This document shows positions 37,514 through 48,610 of a stretch of 64,000 nt of DNA, in pieces (position 1 is the first letter of the stretch; each line of letters starts with the position of its first letter). Below the pieces are notes generated by a model. That model had not been told where the DNA came from, made no database searches, and saw nothing but the letters and a program-made list of their open reading frames with translations. This DNA is from Pseudopyrenochaeta lycopersici (Eukaryota > Ascomycota > Dothideomycetes > Pleosporales > Pseudopyrenochaetaceae): the NCBI GenBank assembly GCA_003313425.1, contig NHZP01000018.1, positions 186,001-250,000 on the forward strand, written 5' to 3'. The position numbers and the translations under genes were made by a program.

Positions 37514-39535
37514 CTACTGACATGAAACTGCTTTGAGATACTTCGTTCCTCCTCCTCGAACCTCTGCGCCACGCAGCTGCTTCCCGTCCAAAAATACTTT
37601 TTCGCACGACCAGGGTAGTTCCACTGTTCCTTTTGTGTTCGTAGCCGTTGTAAAATCCGCAAGGAAGTCAAACTTCCTGCTTTTTCCTACTACCCTCCAC
37701 GACACAGCAAATTTTCCCAAGGGACTCAAAAAACCACTCTTCGCACTTTTCAAACCCGAAGGGGCTGGCTTGAACCTCCATCTTCGCCATCCTACAATCT
37801 CCAATCCTGCGACATTGTGGCTAAGTGCAATTGTTGGCCCCGAACTCCACCCATGGCTGAGGCTTGTATAACTAGCGTCATTTCTATACCCTGCGTTGCC
37901 TCTGTAGTACAGGCTTCCGTTCGCAGTGATACCCTCTGCAAGTGTGGATCCTGTCATGAGCGGTGAGTCGAGAAGATAAGACCAGAGTGTATGTGTTAGG
38001 TTGATTGCGCGGGAGGGTTCGTTAGCGGCGAAGTGGGCGAGGACTTCTATAGATGTCACTAGTGGAGAGATTGTGTCCGGCAACTCTGGTGTTAGGGGAC
38101 CGATAGGTGTCCAAAATTTAGTAAGGCTAGCACTGAGAGCAGTAGCTTGTGCGGAAGAGGTGGTGAGATTGTACAGCAACGCCATTGCATTTCCGTCTTG
38201 AGGGGCAAGGGTCGTGGTTTGGTTGTCGTGGTAGAGTGAAAGTTCTTCAGACCAGAGGAGCGAATTGTAGGATAATTTGAGGCGCGAAGCGGCTGCGAAC
38301 CATTGCGTGGCTTGCGAGAGTATGGTGCTGTCTTTGGACCAAGAGAGTGCAAGGCTGGCAAAGGAAAATAAAGCGTGGTAATCTAAAGCATTAAGAGCGC
38401 TGTTGTAACCACCGCCTCCCTGCCTAGCCCAGTCGTTCGATCGTGTTTGGTTGTGTAGGCCATACTCATTGCCATTGAGACCGGTCAGAATGAAGTCAAT
38501 ACCGCGGGTGATATTCGCCCAGTGGTGCTCCAGCCATTGCCCATCGCCTGTGAAAATAGCATAGTTATGCATCGCAATCAAACTCCAGGCATGATACGTA
38601 TCACTCTGCGCCCCGTTGCGGAAAGACCCAGTAGCCGGCCCTGCGAAAGGAAAGCGCCCCGTGGTCGCGTTTTGATAGTAGAACAATGTTGCGAGCGCGT
38701 TCTGAACTGATATCAACCCATCTGTACCAAGCGCGAGAGAGGCTGTCACTGCTTGGATACCCAGATCTCCTGGCCAGACTGCTCGGTCACGTTTTGCCCC
38801 ATCCACAAGAATGGATTTGCCGACGCCAATAGAGTTGTTGTAAGCCCATCCAGGTCTTACTTGAGGCAACCAGCGGCCAGTGTTCTGTGGTGCAATATTG
38901 GTCTGCACCGTATATGCGCCTGCATACCAAGTCCGTACCAGCAGATCATCATCAGGTGTGTAAAAGTAGCCGCCGTAGTCACGTAGATCCTCCGTCTCCG
39001 GGGCAAATCCAATCTCACAGGTGATATTCGATATCTCAACATCCTCGAATGCGTGAATCATCAAGAATCGAAAGCCTCCGCGGAACCTTTCTTCTGGAAT
39101 CCTGTAGAAATTAGAGCCCAAGGGAATACTGCCATTGAGTGCTCGATCCCAATCCTGTGTTGCCGTTGAGCCGGTATCATCTGAGATAGATCGATTTGCA
39201 AAAGCAGGAGACTCAGCAAAGCCCAGGGAGAATTGAGGTGTGCTAGCATTGGTGCTACTGTTCACGTTGGCATTGAGACTAACCCAACCACCAACCTCCA
39301 CACCAAAATCAAGACTGACCAGGCTGCCAGCTTTGAACGACAGATATTGCGGCCCAGCGTTCTCTGGCCTTACCGTCACTGGGCCTGAACGATAATGGAT
39401 TGAGACTGGTCGTACATTTCGAGATGCTGGGCTGTATATGTAGGAATCCCATGGGCTTGCAGAAGAAGCAATGGCAGTTGTGTCAGGGAGTATTTGTAGG
39501 AACCACGTAGCGAAGACAAGTGCTGCGCGCCTCAT
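37514..39535 (-). CDS. Secreted GH78-type alpha-L-rhamnosidase
   Basis: An intronless frame of 673 residues with an N-terminal secretion signal (MRRAALVFATWFLQILPDTT, about 1-24). It contains a beta-rich N-terminal part and an (alpha/alpha)6-type catalytic part typical of fungal GH78 proteins. The strongest match is GAKRDRAVWPGDLGIQA (about 240-256), where acidic residues of the WPGD segment are expected to act in catalysis. Further family-like pieces are WAYNNSIG, DTYHAWSLIAMHNYAIFTGD and YTSLSHGWSSGPTIALSHNVAG near the C-terminus. Many N-x-S/T sequons fit an extracellular glycoprotein. The expected role is removing terminal L-rhamnose from plant glycosides or pectin side chains. Exact substrate is unknown. 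The ATG at 39535 is chosen because it gives the signal peptide. Confidence 0.85.
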   Translation of the reverse strand: MRRAALVFATWFLQILPDTTAIASSASPWDSYIYSPASRNVRPVSIHYRSGPVTVRPENAGPQYLSFKAGSLVSLDFGVEVGGWVSLNANVNSSTNASTPQFSLGFAESPAFANRSISDDTGSTATQDWDRALNGSIPLGSNFYRIPEERFRGGFRFLMIHAFEDVEISNITCEIGFAPETEDLRDYGGYFYTPDDDLLVRTWYAGAYTVQTNIAPQNTGRWLPQVRPGWAYNNSIGVGKSILVDGAKRDRAVWPGDLGIQAVTASLALGTDGLISVQNALATLFYYQNATTGRFPFAGPATGSFRNGAQSDTYHAWSLIAMHNYAIFTGDGQWLEHHWANITRGIDFILTGLNGNEYGLHNQTRSNDWARQGGGGYNSALNALDYHALFSFASLALSWSKDSTILSQATQWFAAASRLKLSYNSLLWSEELSLYHDNQTTTLAPQDGNAMALLYNLTTSSAQATALSASLTKFWTPIGPLTPELPDTISPLVTSIEVLAHFAANEPSRAINLTHTLWSYLLDSPLMTGSTLAEGITANGSLYYRGNAGYRNDASYTSLSHGWSSGPTIALSHNVAGLEIVGWRRWRFKPAPSGLKSAKSGFLSPLGKFAVSWRVVGKSRKFDFLADFTTATNTKGTVELPWSCEKVFLDGKQLRGAEVRGGGTKYLKAVSCQ

Positions 39536-42325
39536 GGCGTAAATCGATGTAAATCCCGAAAATTTATGTAGGCCCAGGATCTGCTTTCCAGGTACACCAT
39601 CTTTTAATATACAACGTGGAAACGTTCGCTATATGTGTACCGAGAGGATATGCACAGCAAGTACAGGATCCGGGGATGGCAGCGCGGGGTTGGACAAGGG
39701 GTAAGATCCTCGTCGATTGTAAAAGTCTAGCGCAAGCGAGAGCCGACCCGGGGGAACTCTGCGGAGAAATGAGCTCGTTCATTGAGTGTGACATACCTGC
39801 TGTATTAGCTGGGAGATTGTCGAGTTCAACCGAAATACCCTGAGCATGGCGTCATCGTCATGGGTGGTTACGGTTGCATTCAACTACGATTAACCTTAAC
39901 GGTACAGTTCCATCCGAGAATGGGCTTGGTACGGAAAAATATACTTCCAAATAATATTCTTCCCAGGCTCAGTCCACCAACTTCCAGTTCAGCCTAGCAC
40001 TACTAGATCTAGACAGGTGGCTGGATAATTAACAACAACTAGCGATGCTTTGTTCAACTGAATTTCGAGTAAAATGTGATACCCCTTGTCTAGTCACTTT
40101 CTAGGGACGGATCAAGAAAAAATTGAAACTCCAAAAAAAATGCAACGTTGCAATTGAAATGGAGATTATTAGGGCGGAGATTTGCATTAGGTCCCTTTGC
40201 CTATTCAAGATGCAAAACCAAAAAACAAAACAACAGAGAGTCATATAAAAACGCTAGAATCTATGACACGCTTAAAATAAATTTAAATTAAGACCGTAGA
40301 GTTCTCTTGATAGGAATGCCGGAATCCGACGCTAGACATGCTCAAGAAGCTACAGCGAAAAGGATTTATACAGATTAATCTTGAGCTGGAGGCGATGAAG
40401 GATTGGCTGTAAGATAATTGACTATGTTTCTCTTAGCAAGCGCTTGAGCGATAGCCATAATCATACCCAGTACATTTCTAGTACGATGCCCGCTTCCAGT
40501 TCACTTGGAAATCTGGTACAATGTCGTTTCAAATAGTCGTCAATTGCCATTGAACCTGAGTACCAAACAATATTGTGTATACCTTAACTGGGTCAAATCC
40601 CTGCCATCGCCAAATAAAATTACCATTTCCAGGAGCTACATTAATACTCTCCCACAAGCTGATTGCATGTGCAAGTATAATACTGTAACTGTCAAGAAGC
40701 AAGGTTCGACAAATTTCCATCCACTGCCACCGCGATTTCGATGTAGTCCTGGGTTGGAATCCATAGCTAATTTCACATTCTATACCCATGTCATCGTTCT
40801 CCTAAGCTATTTCATCGGCCAATTTCACTTGCTTGCTAGTTAAGATGTCAGATATGTGAATTTCCGAATGACAATAGCCCATGTGTTAAAGGTATCATAT
40901 TCTTGGGAATCGCTATGTAGACTTCGATACTTGCGGCCTGGCTCTCGACACCTGGTTTCAGTCTCAACAATCCACGCTTGTAAAACCAAATGGAATAGAG
41001 TGCGTCACCGAGTCTGGTATTGGTAATTCACGGGACAAGCCCAGGTCGTTGGCACTTCGCTCGAGTACAGCTTAATATCCTTCAGAATACCGAGGCAGGC
41101 GCGTCGCATGTGTACTCAAAAGCGGCTTGTTCTTATGTAATACTAAACTCATACATGATCTTTCATCATGGTTTTCGTAGCTCATAGGCTCCCTATGGAT
41201 GAATTTTGCATTTGGTCACGCATGAATTTAGCGCCATAGGACACAGTTCCGGAACGACAAGATTGCTATTGCGGTAGCTCGATTCGTGTCCTCCATCGTC
41301 CCCAGTGAGATGATTTATTCATAATATTGCGGCAACTCTTCGGTAAGGGCAACCTGCAATATACTCCGAGAGGGAACTACAGTATTTGCCATCGAGAGTA
41401 CATTGAGACGCGGCTGATCTGCCATGCTCTTTAGACGACACCTCTTTCAATCACCTGAGCCAACGCAGACATCAACTGCAGTGCCTTTCGGATAATGGTA
41501 TTCAGATTTCTAGACGAGTACGAATCGAGTGATAAAACAAACGAAGTTTCTTAAAATAAGATGTGGGGGTCCCAGGATGAGTCAAGAGTGCATTGTGCCT
41601 GATCTGCTCAACGAACCCCTGGCCTTCTTCGTGTTCTTTGCTTCAAAATCGTACGAATGTATATCGATAGTCTAATCCACCTTGTGCTGTGAACCGAAAA
41701 ATCGCACCTTCTGGTTCTAATTCGCGGTACAGGCTTCAGGTGGGCGTTCATGCCGAGCCTGTCCTAGCCTCAGCTCGCGTAGAGACTGCATAGCCAAGGA
41801 GTTCATAGGAGCTGAGCAACCACATCCCAAAGTCCTAGCCGAAGTAAGGACTAGATCATTTCTCTACCAAGATTCCCCTGATTCGTTACCAAGATAATAC
41901 AAGCGCTATACTCATGACTACTTTCTGTGCCAACTTTGATAGAAGCGATGAATTTATCAAGTCTAACTTTAGATAGCGCGTTAGTAAGGTATAATGAGGT
42001 GCACAATAGAACTCAACTACCACTGCCATTGGACATTTGACTAACATCGAAAACAGAGCCCAAGAAGTAATCCTAGACCGCGTCGCTAGCTAAGGAACAA
42101 TGATACGAATGTTTGCAGTACCATTCCTTCAATTTGGCCATTGATTTGTCCATTAGTGCAAGAGTACATTGGGACAAAGCTGGAGACGGGTAATACTGCT
42201 CAGACGGCCACCTTGAAATCAACCCAGGATTTTGCATAAGAACTTCGCCTTTACAGTGCTGCCATGAAGTATCCCGAATACTTCACTGAAAAGCCGAACA
42301 CAACTGAAACTATACTTCTCCTATC
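39536..42325. other. AT-rich gene-free region
   Basis: About 2.8 kb with no supported gene. The stretch around 39.9-40.4 kb is conspicuously AT-rich with A-runs. Overlapping frames at 40505-40843 (plus) and 40529-40789 (minus) have no domain. Decayed repeat DNA is possible but I see no element structure. Confidence 0.45.
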
Positions 42326-43027
42326 ATGAAGATGTTGAAAAGCCTCCTTATTGTATGCCTGTTCTCAGGCTCAGCCTTCACGGCTGCTCTTCCAACAATC
42401 TCGGAGACAGAGGAAATTGCTACCTCGACCTTGCCCCCCCCGTCTGAGACACCTAGTCCGGACAACACTCTTCCGATGCCAGCCCAACAAACTGCCATAG
42501 GCAGTTTTATTCCAATGTGCGATAATTGTACGGGGCTTGCCGCTTTGGATTCCATATGGTGGAATGAGATGGCCTGGTAGTTTGCCTTTCTAATCTCACG
42601 AAGTATGTTGTTGTTAACCCCTCTCAGGAATCTTTCTCCAGTGAGAGGAACCTCTTTCCAAGCCATCTATTCCAACGGTGATGTACGCTTCAAGACTTGG
42701 TTTCGAAACTCTAACAGATGGGTCACTTATCGCTACGCTATTGCATGTGTGTTCCGCGATGCGCTGGCGGGCCAACCTGCTCATGTATTTGAGACTTTTC
42801 GCACCCGGCAGCTCGGAGGCACCGCGGTCGGTGGACCGGGCAGTACGCATGACGTCGATGTGACTTGGAACAGTCCCCTGATTGCGACTCACTGGGACGC
42901 TATTCAAGCTGGTGATAGAATCTTGCATTGCACGGCGAGCAGGAGTTTTGATGTTGCTGATCTGATCGGCCAGCTAATAGAGACGGCGAAGAAGTATGGC
43001 CCGATTATTGCTGCTTTTATAGTGTAA
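42326..43027 (+). CDS. Small secreted four-cysteine protein (candidate effector)
   Basis: Two exons, 42326-42576 and 42628-43027, joined across a 51-bp GT-AG intron; 216 residues. The N-terminus MKMLKSLLIVCLFSGSAFTA is a clear secretion signal. A Ser/Thr/Pro-rich linker (about 25-52) follows. The globular part holds four cysteines: C65 and C68 (CDNC), C124 and C185, enough for two disulfides. It looks beta-rich (FKTWFRNSNRWVTYRYAIAC) with the Gly-rich segment LGGTAVGGPGSTHDVDVTWN. The end is a short hydrophobic helix (YGPIIAAFIV). I know no family for it. Small size, secretion, an even cysteine number and an AT-rich gene-poor flank fit a fungal effector-like protein; function is not claimed. 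Confidence 0.7.
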
Positions 43028-44026
43028 TTCGCTCTGCCAAGAGAATGGGAGGGCGCTTCTGGAGTGGAGTGCGATTTTTTTTGGTTATCGTGCGCGCTGG
43101 CGTGCAGCCACACACTCATTACGCGAGAGATCCGTGAACGATGAAGGCGGGAAGTCAAAGAATAGAAATCGCTAGTTATTTGCTTTCTTTTTTCCTTACG
43201 TTCTTCCCCCTTCACAGCTCTTCAATTATGATAAATAGTACATCTTGTTCTGCCTTCGATTCATTCAGGCCATTGAGCAACGCCTCCCATTCTACTTTAT
43301 TGATGCTCGAGTACTATAACTTTGGTGTCACATGCGGTCCACGGCTGCAGTCGCGATTAGAGATTTTCTAGTCAATGATCGAACATAACTGTAAACAGAA
43401 ATTGAAAGCATAGGGATTGGAAGAGTAAAGACTGGAAGAGAGGTCCTAGTATGCGCTTCTTGAGAATCACCAACCCCCACGGCAGGCGTATTCGCCGATA
43501 ATCAAATGCAAACGAAAACCAGATACAACAGCAGAGATTCGCTAGTGGTCACCCACCAAACTATATATCTGCTTGCACTTTGCTTGAAGAGGATTGAGCA
43601 AATGAGAAGCCCTTCGTTAACCTTACCCAAGCATCATATGTTCTTTTAATTGTACTGAAGGCATCTCCATTAGCGCCAGAAATTGGGTCGTAAAAGGGGC
43701 GTTATATGTGAAGATTGAATGCAGAACGCTGTGGGGAGCAACAACAAACCTCCGAACAGAACCCGCGACAAATGGTGGACGAACGAGGAGAATCATCCTT
43801 TCTGGTTTGAGCGCCATACGAGAATTCGTGAGCTTGTCATGTGCAAGCCAAACATAGCACAACCTTCAGCGCTCGTTTGCGGCCTTTTCTACTGCTATTT
43901 CATTATCATCTTTTAGAACCCGTGTCACTCTCTTCGCCTTCACTTTCAGCCTCCCCTCTCTATGAATAGCGTAATCCGCTTGAACTGCGTTTCATCAATT
44001 TGAGCCAAACTTGATCATCAGCGACT
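43028..44026. other. Intergenic, no gene recognised
   Basis: 3' flank of the secreted-protein gene and 5' flank of the kinase gene. The kinase's true first exon, if it lies upstream, should be here; I could not define it. Confidence 0.45.
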
Positions 44027-45103
44027 ATGTCCAGCCCTACGTTCATACGAGCTGCTGCGCTCACATGAGTTTTGGGTCAGTCAGGCCGTCGTTATATCGT
44101 CGAACGAATCCTTCAGGACAAACCTGGGAATCAGGGACGCGTGTATCTTGCCACGTGAGTATACTCTGTCTAGGGGCAACAACATTGACTGTACCAAGAC
44201 TAACTCTGTGCCTAGATCTGGATACCAGAAATACGTCTTGAAAAGTGCTGCGCCACGAGACTTTGAGTACTTCCAGAAGATGTTCGAGGACCTTCGGAGC
44301 TCATCCTACATACGTGTGTCCGACGACGCCATTCCGGAGGAGTCTATATTCGCCTATAAATACCTTCGGGAGGACCTTCTATCATTCGCCCAAAAGGACA
44401 TCCCGCTTCCTATGACGAAGCGAATTCTCCGGGATGCCCTGCGCGGGATTGCCGCAATGCACGACAAGGGCATCGTCCACACTGATATCAAGCCAAACAA
44501 CGTATTGGTTGAGTGGAAAGAGCAGGGCGATGAGGTTAAACTCGAACAGGTGCAGGTGGCTGACATCGAGGATGCGGCCTATGTACCGGAGAACTGTGTC
44601 ATCAAGGGGAGGCAGGTTGGGAATTGGATGTGGCGAAGTCCAGAGGCACACGCATCTGCTCAAGTGCATACACCATCGGATATGTTCTCCTTTGGTCTTG
44701 TGGTAAGTCTCACTCCACTTTGAGACGTCCAGTAGTCTAATCAGTGAACTTGCAGTGCATCTATGCCATCACCAAGCGAGTGATATTTGTAGTCGACGAG
44801 GAAAAGGTCCCAGAGGGAGTTGAAGTCTTGGACATCGTTCTTGAACGCCAGCTTTCTTACTTCTCTGATTTGAAGGGCATAGAAGGTTTGATTCGGTACC
44901 TTGGCGATAGTCCTTGGGTTCAATTGATCGCTATGATAGCTGCGGACTTCAACGCAGACAACCCTAGGCGACCGTTCGAGCTATGGCAAGATCTTGACCC
45001 AGACTTTAAGGATCTTATTGTACGAATGATGAATATAGACCCCACAAGGCGACTCACAGCCAATGAAGCACTAGCGCATACTTGGTTCGCAGATGTTCTG
45101 TAA
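44027..45103 (+). CDS. Degenerate CAMK-like fungal protein kinase, possibly broken at 5' end
   Basis: Three exons (up to 44154, 44216-44702, 44756-45103); about 306-320 residues. Kinase landmarks are a Gly-rich loop (GNQGRVYLATSG), the ATP lysine (KYVLKS), the catalytic loop HTDIKPNNVLV (HRD changed to HTD, catalytic Asp kept), a DFG position reading ADIEDAA (Phe-Gly lost), WRSPEA for APE, SDMFSFGLV, and a C-lobe with RMMNIDPTRRLTANEALAHTWF. Fungal relatives of this CAMK-like group often lack DFG, so weak or absent activity is likely. The ATG at 44027 is in frame with the kinase domain but is followed by an in-frame TGA at 44066-44068. Either an upstream exon is unrecognised or the gene is a pseudogene. 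Confidence 0.6.
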
Positions 45104-45645
45104 TAAATTTTGGCAGAATAATCGGTTGTCATCCATGCCTTGAGATTCGGCAGCAGAGCCACGTTCTAATGCGAAAACCACTCTTCCAGTATCATGGCCC
45201 TCAGCAAAATATGGCTACCGCTGATCGTTTCTCGACTTAAGCATATGCCTTAGCCAAATCACGCCACTAGCCCCTCATTGAAACACAATGACATACTCTA
45301 CCTTTGAAACGCACGGCTACAGCATATGAGAGGTTCAGCGCTGGAAGATTATGACGCAATGTGGGAAGGATAACGCAGGTGAAATGTATGTCGATGTCAT
45401 CTAACAGCAAATTCCTTCTTTTATAAACAGACTCATATAACTGCATGTGCACAAAGCAAGTAAGAGTGAATGGAGGTACCCGTTCGGCAGAACTTCGGCC
45501 CAGTGTGCGGCCCATGCTCTAAAAGTTCATCATCGCATCCATCTCCTGGCAGCTTCGACATCGCCATCACCGCCTACACATCCCGCCTCTCGCGCAATCC
45601 ATACCCACATATCGCCCATCAAGTACCCGCTTTCGCACCGCCAAA
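45104..45645. other. Intergenic: promoter of TOM22
   Basis: About 540 bp between the kinase stop codon and the TOM22 start codon, same strand. Pyrimidine-rich stretches (about 45535-45600) precede the start. No specific site assigned. Confidence 0.5.
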
Positions 45646-46246
45646 ATGGTCAAGCTTGAGGAGGTCATCGACGAGGAGTTCATCCGTGAACAAGAGGGAC
45701 CCCATGACGATGATGAGTGGGACACCGACTCTGGTACGCCCTCACTGTTTTCCATACTGCCATGTCAGCAATAGGCAATGGGTCTAACAAGCTATACAGA
45801 ATCCGACACATCCTCAATCCACTCGCTGCAACCTGATGAAACCCTCTACGAGCGTATCGTTGCTTTACAAGACATGATCCCAGCCTCCACGCGACGCTCC
45901 GTCAGCTCAAAAATATCCACTACCAGCTCATGGATCAAGTCGGGCTTATTGTTTGGCGGCAAGACTTTGTGGGTAGTTAGTACGAGTGCGCTGCTTTTGG
46001 GTGTACCGTGGGCGCTGGCATACAGCGAGGAGCAGTTGATCATAGAGCAGGAGCGGGCAGAGCTCATGCAACAGAGGGCACAGAATGAGGTACGTGCAGA
46101 AGCTTTCCATTGAAGTCGCCAAGATAGACTATGATAAAATAAAGCGACAGAAGGTGTTCGTTGGACATGTGATTATTATGCTAACTTCTCGATAGTTCAT
46201 GGCTCCCGGCACGCCAACTCCGCAAGGCGCGAAGCCAGCTTTGTAG
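45646..46246 (+). CDS. TOM22: Mitochondrial import receptor subunit Tom22
   Basis: Three exons, 45646-45733, 45800-46089 and 46196-46246; 142 residues. Tom22 is the central receptor and organiser of the outer-membrane TOM complex and docks preproteins to the Tom40 pore. The cytosolic N-terminus is strongly acidic (EEVIDEEFIREQEGPHDDDE). The conserved segment LYERIVALQDMIPASTRRSV leads to a basic stretch and the single membrane span (TLWVVSTSALLLGVPWALAY, about 94-113). A short intermembrane-space tail ends in a Pro/Gly-rich peptide (MAPGTPTPQGAKPAL) from the last 51-nt exon. Length is slightly below the Neurospora protein. TOM40 lies tail to tail about 600 bp away. Confidence 0.93.
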
Positions 46247-46849
46247 ACGGGGAAGATTTCAGTATGGCGCATTTGAGCGATGGCTGTTCCGATACTGGCG
46301 CACAAATCTTCACACATGTTTTATTATAGACGGCGGAAAGGGATGCATAGGAGAGGAATGAGCATGCCGCACATAACGCAATGATCTGTACTATATTTCT
46401 CGACTCTTCGATAATGTATCGCTTCACGATATGATCAGGCAGATTGGCTATGCTGCACACATAGCCCGCCAAGGCATTTTTGAGTTATGCGTCGTGCGCT
46501 CGATTTTTTTCACCCACATGCTATGCTACTATATTTACAGGTATGCATCCATCAAACCGCACTCATCTGGCGACAAATGTACTCTGCCGTGTCCCATCTA
46601 CCAGTCGTAGTCCATTAGATGTCAACAAACAATACTCCTTTTGCAAACGTCCAAACGTAGTGGGGAAATGGTCTAGACAGCCGCGCTCATGCGATACCTT
46701 TAACCAACCGCCCGGATATCGTGGGATCGAAGACAGGAGAAGTGGGCGTTTGCACGTTCGTTACTCGCTCGCTCCGGAAATGGTGGTAATACAGCGAAGA
46801 GAAGATTTATGGGATTATAGTCGATACAAGGGTGTGCGTGATAAGAGAT
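46247..46849. other. Intergenic between convergent TOM22 and TOM40
   Basis: Shared 3' region. A plus-strand frame (46480-46908, 142 codons) runs into the end of TOM40 on the opposite strand; it has no domain and is taken as fortuitous. Confidence 0.5.
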
Positions 46850-48049
46850 TTAAAATGGGATTGCGCCTGCTGACATTGCAGCTCCGGACTGCTCTTGCTG
46901 CTCCATGACAGCCTCGTCTGCAGCTTCTATCGCAACGGCCAAACCAAGCTTGGCGGCGCTCTGTGGAAAGTTAGATTTGTTCAACGCTGCATATTCGCAT
47001 ATGAAGCTTACCTGCTTGTGGTCGATCTCGCCCGAGAAAGTTACCCTGATCGGCGGGGCAATCATCTTCTCCAACAGACAAGACACTTTACCCTGGTTGT
47101 CGATTTGCGCCCGGAATGATGACTGACGGAAGTCGTACTTGGCACCAATTGTGACGTTGCCCTCCTTCTGTGGGCCGGCCATTGGGCCTCCAGGGCCGAT
47201 TCCAGCAAAGGCGAGGTTGCAGTTGATACCCGTCTCAACCTTGTCGGTGAGCCTGCGCCAGTAGGATGCCTCCAATACGCCGCGGTCAGGGATAATCTGA
47301 CCGCATGCCATCCACTCTGCAGCCCTGTATCGTGCCGCATACGAGACGTTCAACTCAGGTGGATAGGCCATGGCGGGGCGACTCCAGAAGGCATCGATGC
47401 CGAGGGACAGCTTTGGAGTGACAGCTTGAAGGTAGCTTGCCATAAGCATGCCAGTTATGCCACCATCAAGGACCGAAGGGTTGACAGCCTTTAGCGATGC
47501 CGAGAAGTCGGCGCCAGTGTAGTCGTTCTCGAGAGAGACCATGTTGCCCTGCGACGTAAGCTGTACGGCGGTCTTGGTAACGAAGGCCGATGTCCAGCGC
47601 CAGTTGAAGCGGCCTGAGAATTGAAGATCATTATCGAGATTGCCTTGCATGAATACCTACGGAAGTCAGTGTGGGAAGGCAAGTATGCAAGCTGGACAAC
47701 AAACCCTAGGTGAGCCATAGAGGACCATGTACGAGTATGGCGGCTGTAGCTGTGATCCCATGGACAGCGAGTGGGCAACCTGGAAGAGAGGTGCGGCACT
47801 GAAGGCCTTGGTGAGCTCGGCACGCAGGCCTGAGAAGCTCGAGTTGTTCAGGAAGACATCACGCTGGACTTCCCTTGCAATATTCTCGACGGTGCCGGGG
47901 TTGCTCAGCCCCAATGCCTCTCTTCGCTCCTGGAACGCCGCATATACATCTTGTAACCGTCCAAAGGGGCCCGTGTGAGCAATGTGAGGATGGGCGAGCA
48001 CGTCGGCGACAGCTTGCTCCTTGGTCGGGTTGATCTCCACGGCTGACAT
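46850..48049 (-). CDS. TOM40: Mitochondrial outer-membrane translocase pore Tom40
   Basis: Three exons, 48049-47705, 47656-47012 and 46960-46850; 366 residues. Tom40 is the beta-barrel pore through which nearly all nuclear-encoded mitochondrial proteins enter. Family stretches include [113 protein letters not shown] and the C-terminal beta-signal region ending IPF. The intron at 46961-47011 is 51 bp, keeps the frame and has no stop, so an unspliced reading adds 17 residues between DHKQ and SAAKLGLA. Splicing restores the spacing seen in the Neurospora protein. The first intron starts gtttgt. Gene is convergent with TOM22. Confidence 0.95.
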
Positions 48050-48610
48050 GGCGGCAGAGGGGCTGGTGATGGATCGGAACGGGTGATGGTAAGCTGCCCG
48101 CAGGATGAGCGCAGCTGCACGGGATGAGATGGAAATGCAGCGGATTGGGAGAGTGACGTGCGTGCGATGCGCGGTGGGCTCAGTGGTGATGCTACAGTGA
48201 ACATTTTCTCCAGGAGCGTGATGACATAATACACGCTAAACCACGACACCGACAATCTTCCGTTATCAATCGGCATAGGAACATGACGCCTGTCGAGACT
48301 TGCTTTTTGGGCCATTGACTGCGAAACCCCTCAAGGCCCTACCTCAAAGTCCTCAGACTGACTTGCGACACGATCCACTTTGTCGAGGACGCTGCATTTG
48401 CCCGTCACAGATTGCCGCACCTTGTTCGCTGACAGCGCTCGGCAAACGTTTATCTCGACCGGGTCCCTGGTTCTGGCAGAGTGACGCCTCTTAAGCCGCT
48501 CAAACGCACCTCGAGTTTATTTTCGCTTTCCTCAGTCCTTCTTATTTCTTCTCGTGTCCTATCTTTCTCGTCATCTCTTCTTCCTACAGAACTTTCACTA
48601 ATTCGCAACA
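48050..48610. promoter_or_regulatory. Divergent promoter region between TOM40 and PFK2 genes
   Basis: 561 bp between two divergent start codons. The part near 48500-48600 is a pyrimidine-rich leader (ttttcgctttcctcagtcct and similar) typical of fungal promoters. An open frame read back into this stretch from the PFK2 gene is leader and intron, not protein. Confidence 0.5.

Noticed and set aside
46480..46908. 142-codon plus-strand frame between TOM22 and TOM40
   Set aside because: It has no domain, runs antisense into the conserved C-terminus of TOM40 and lies in the shared 3' region.
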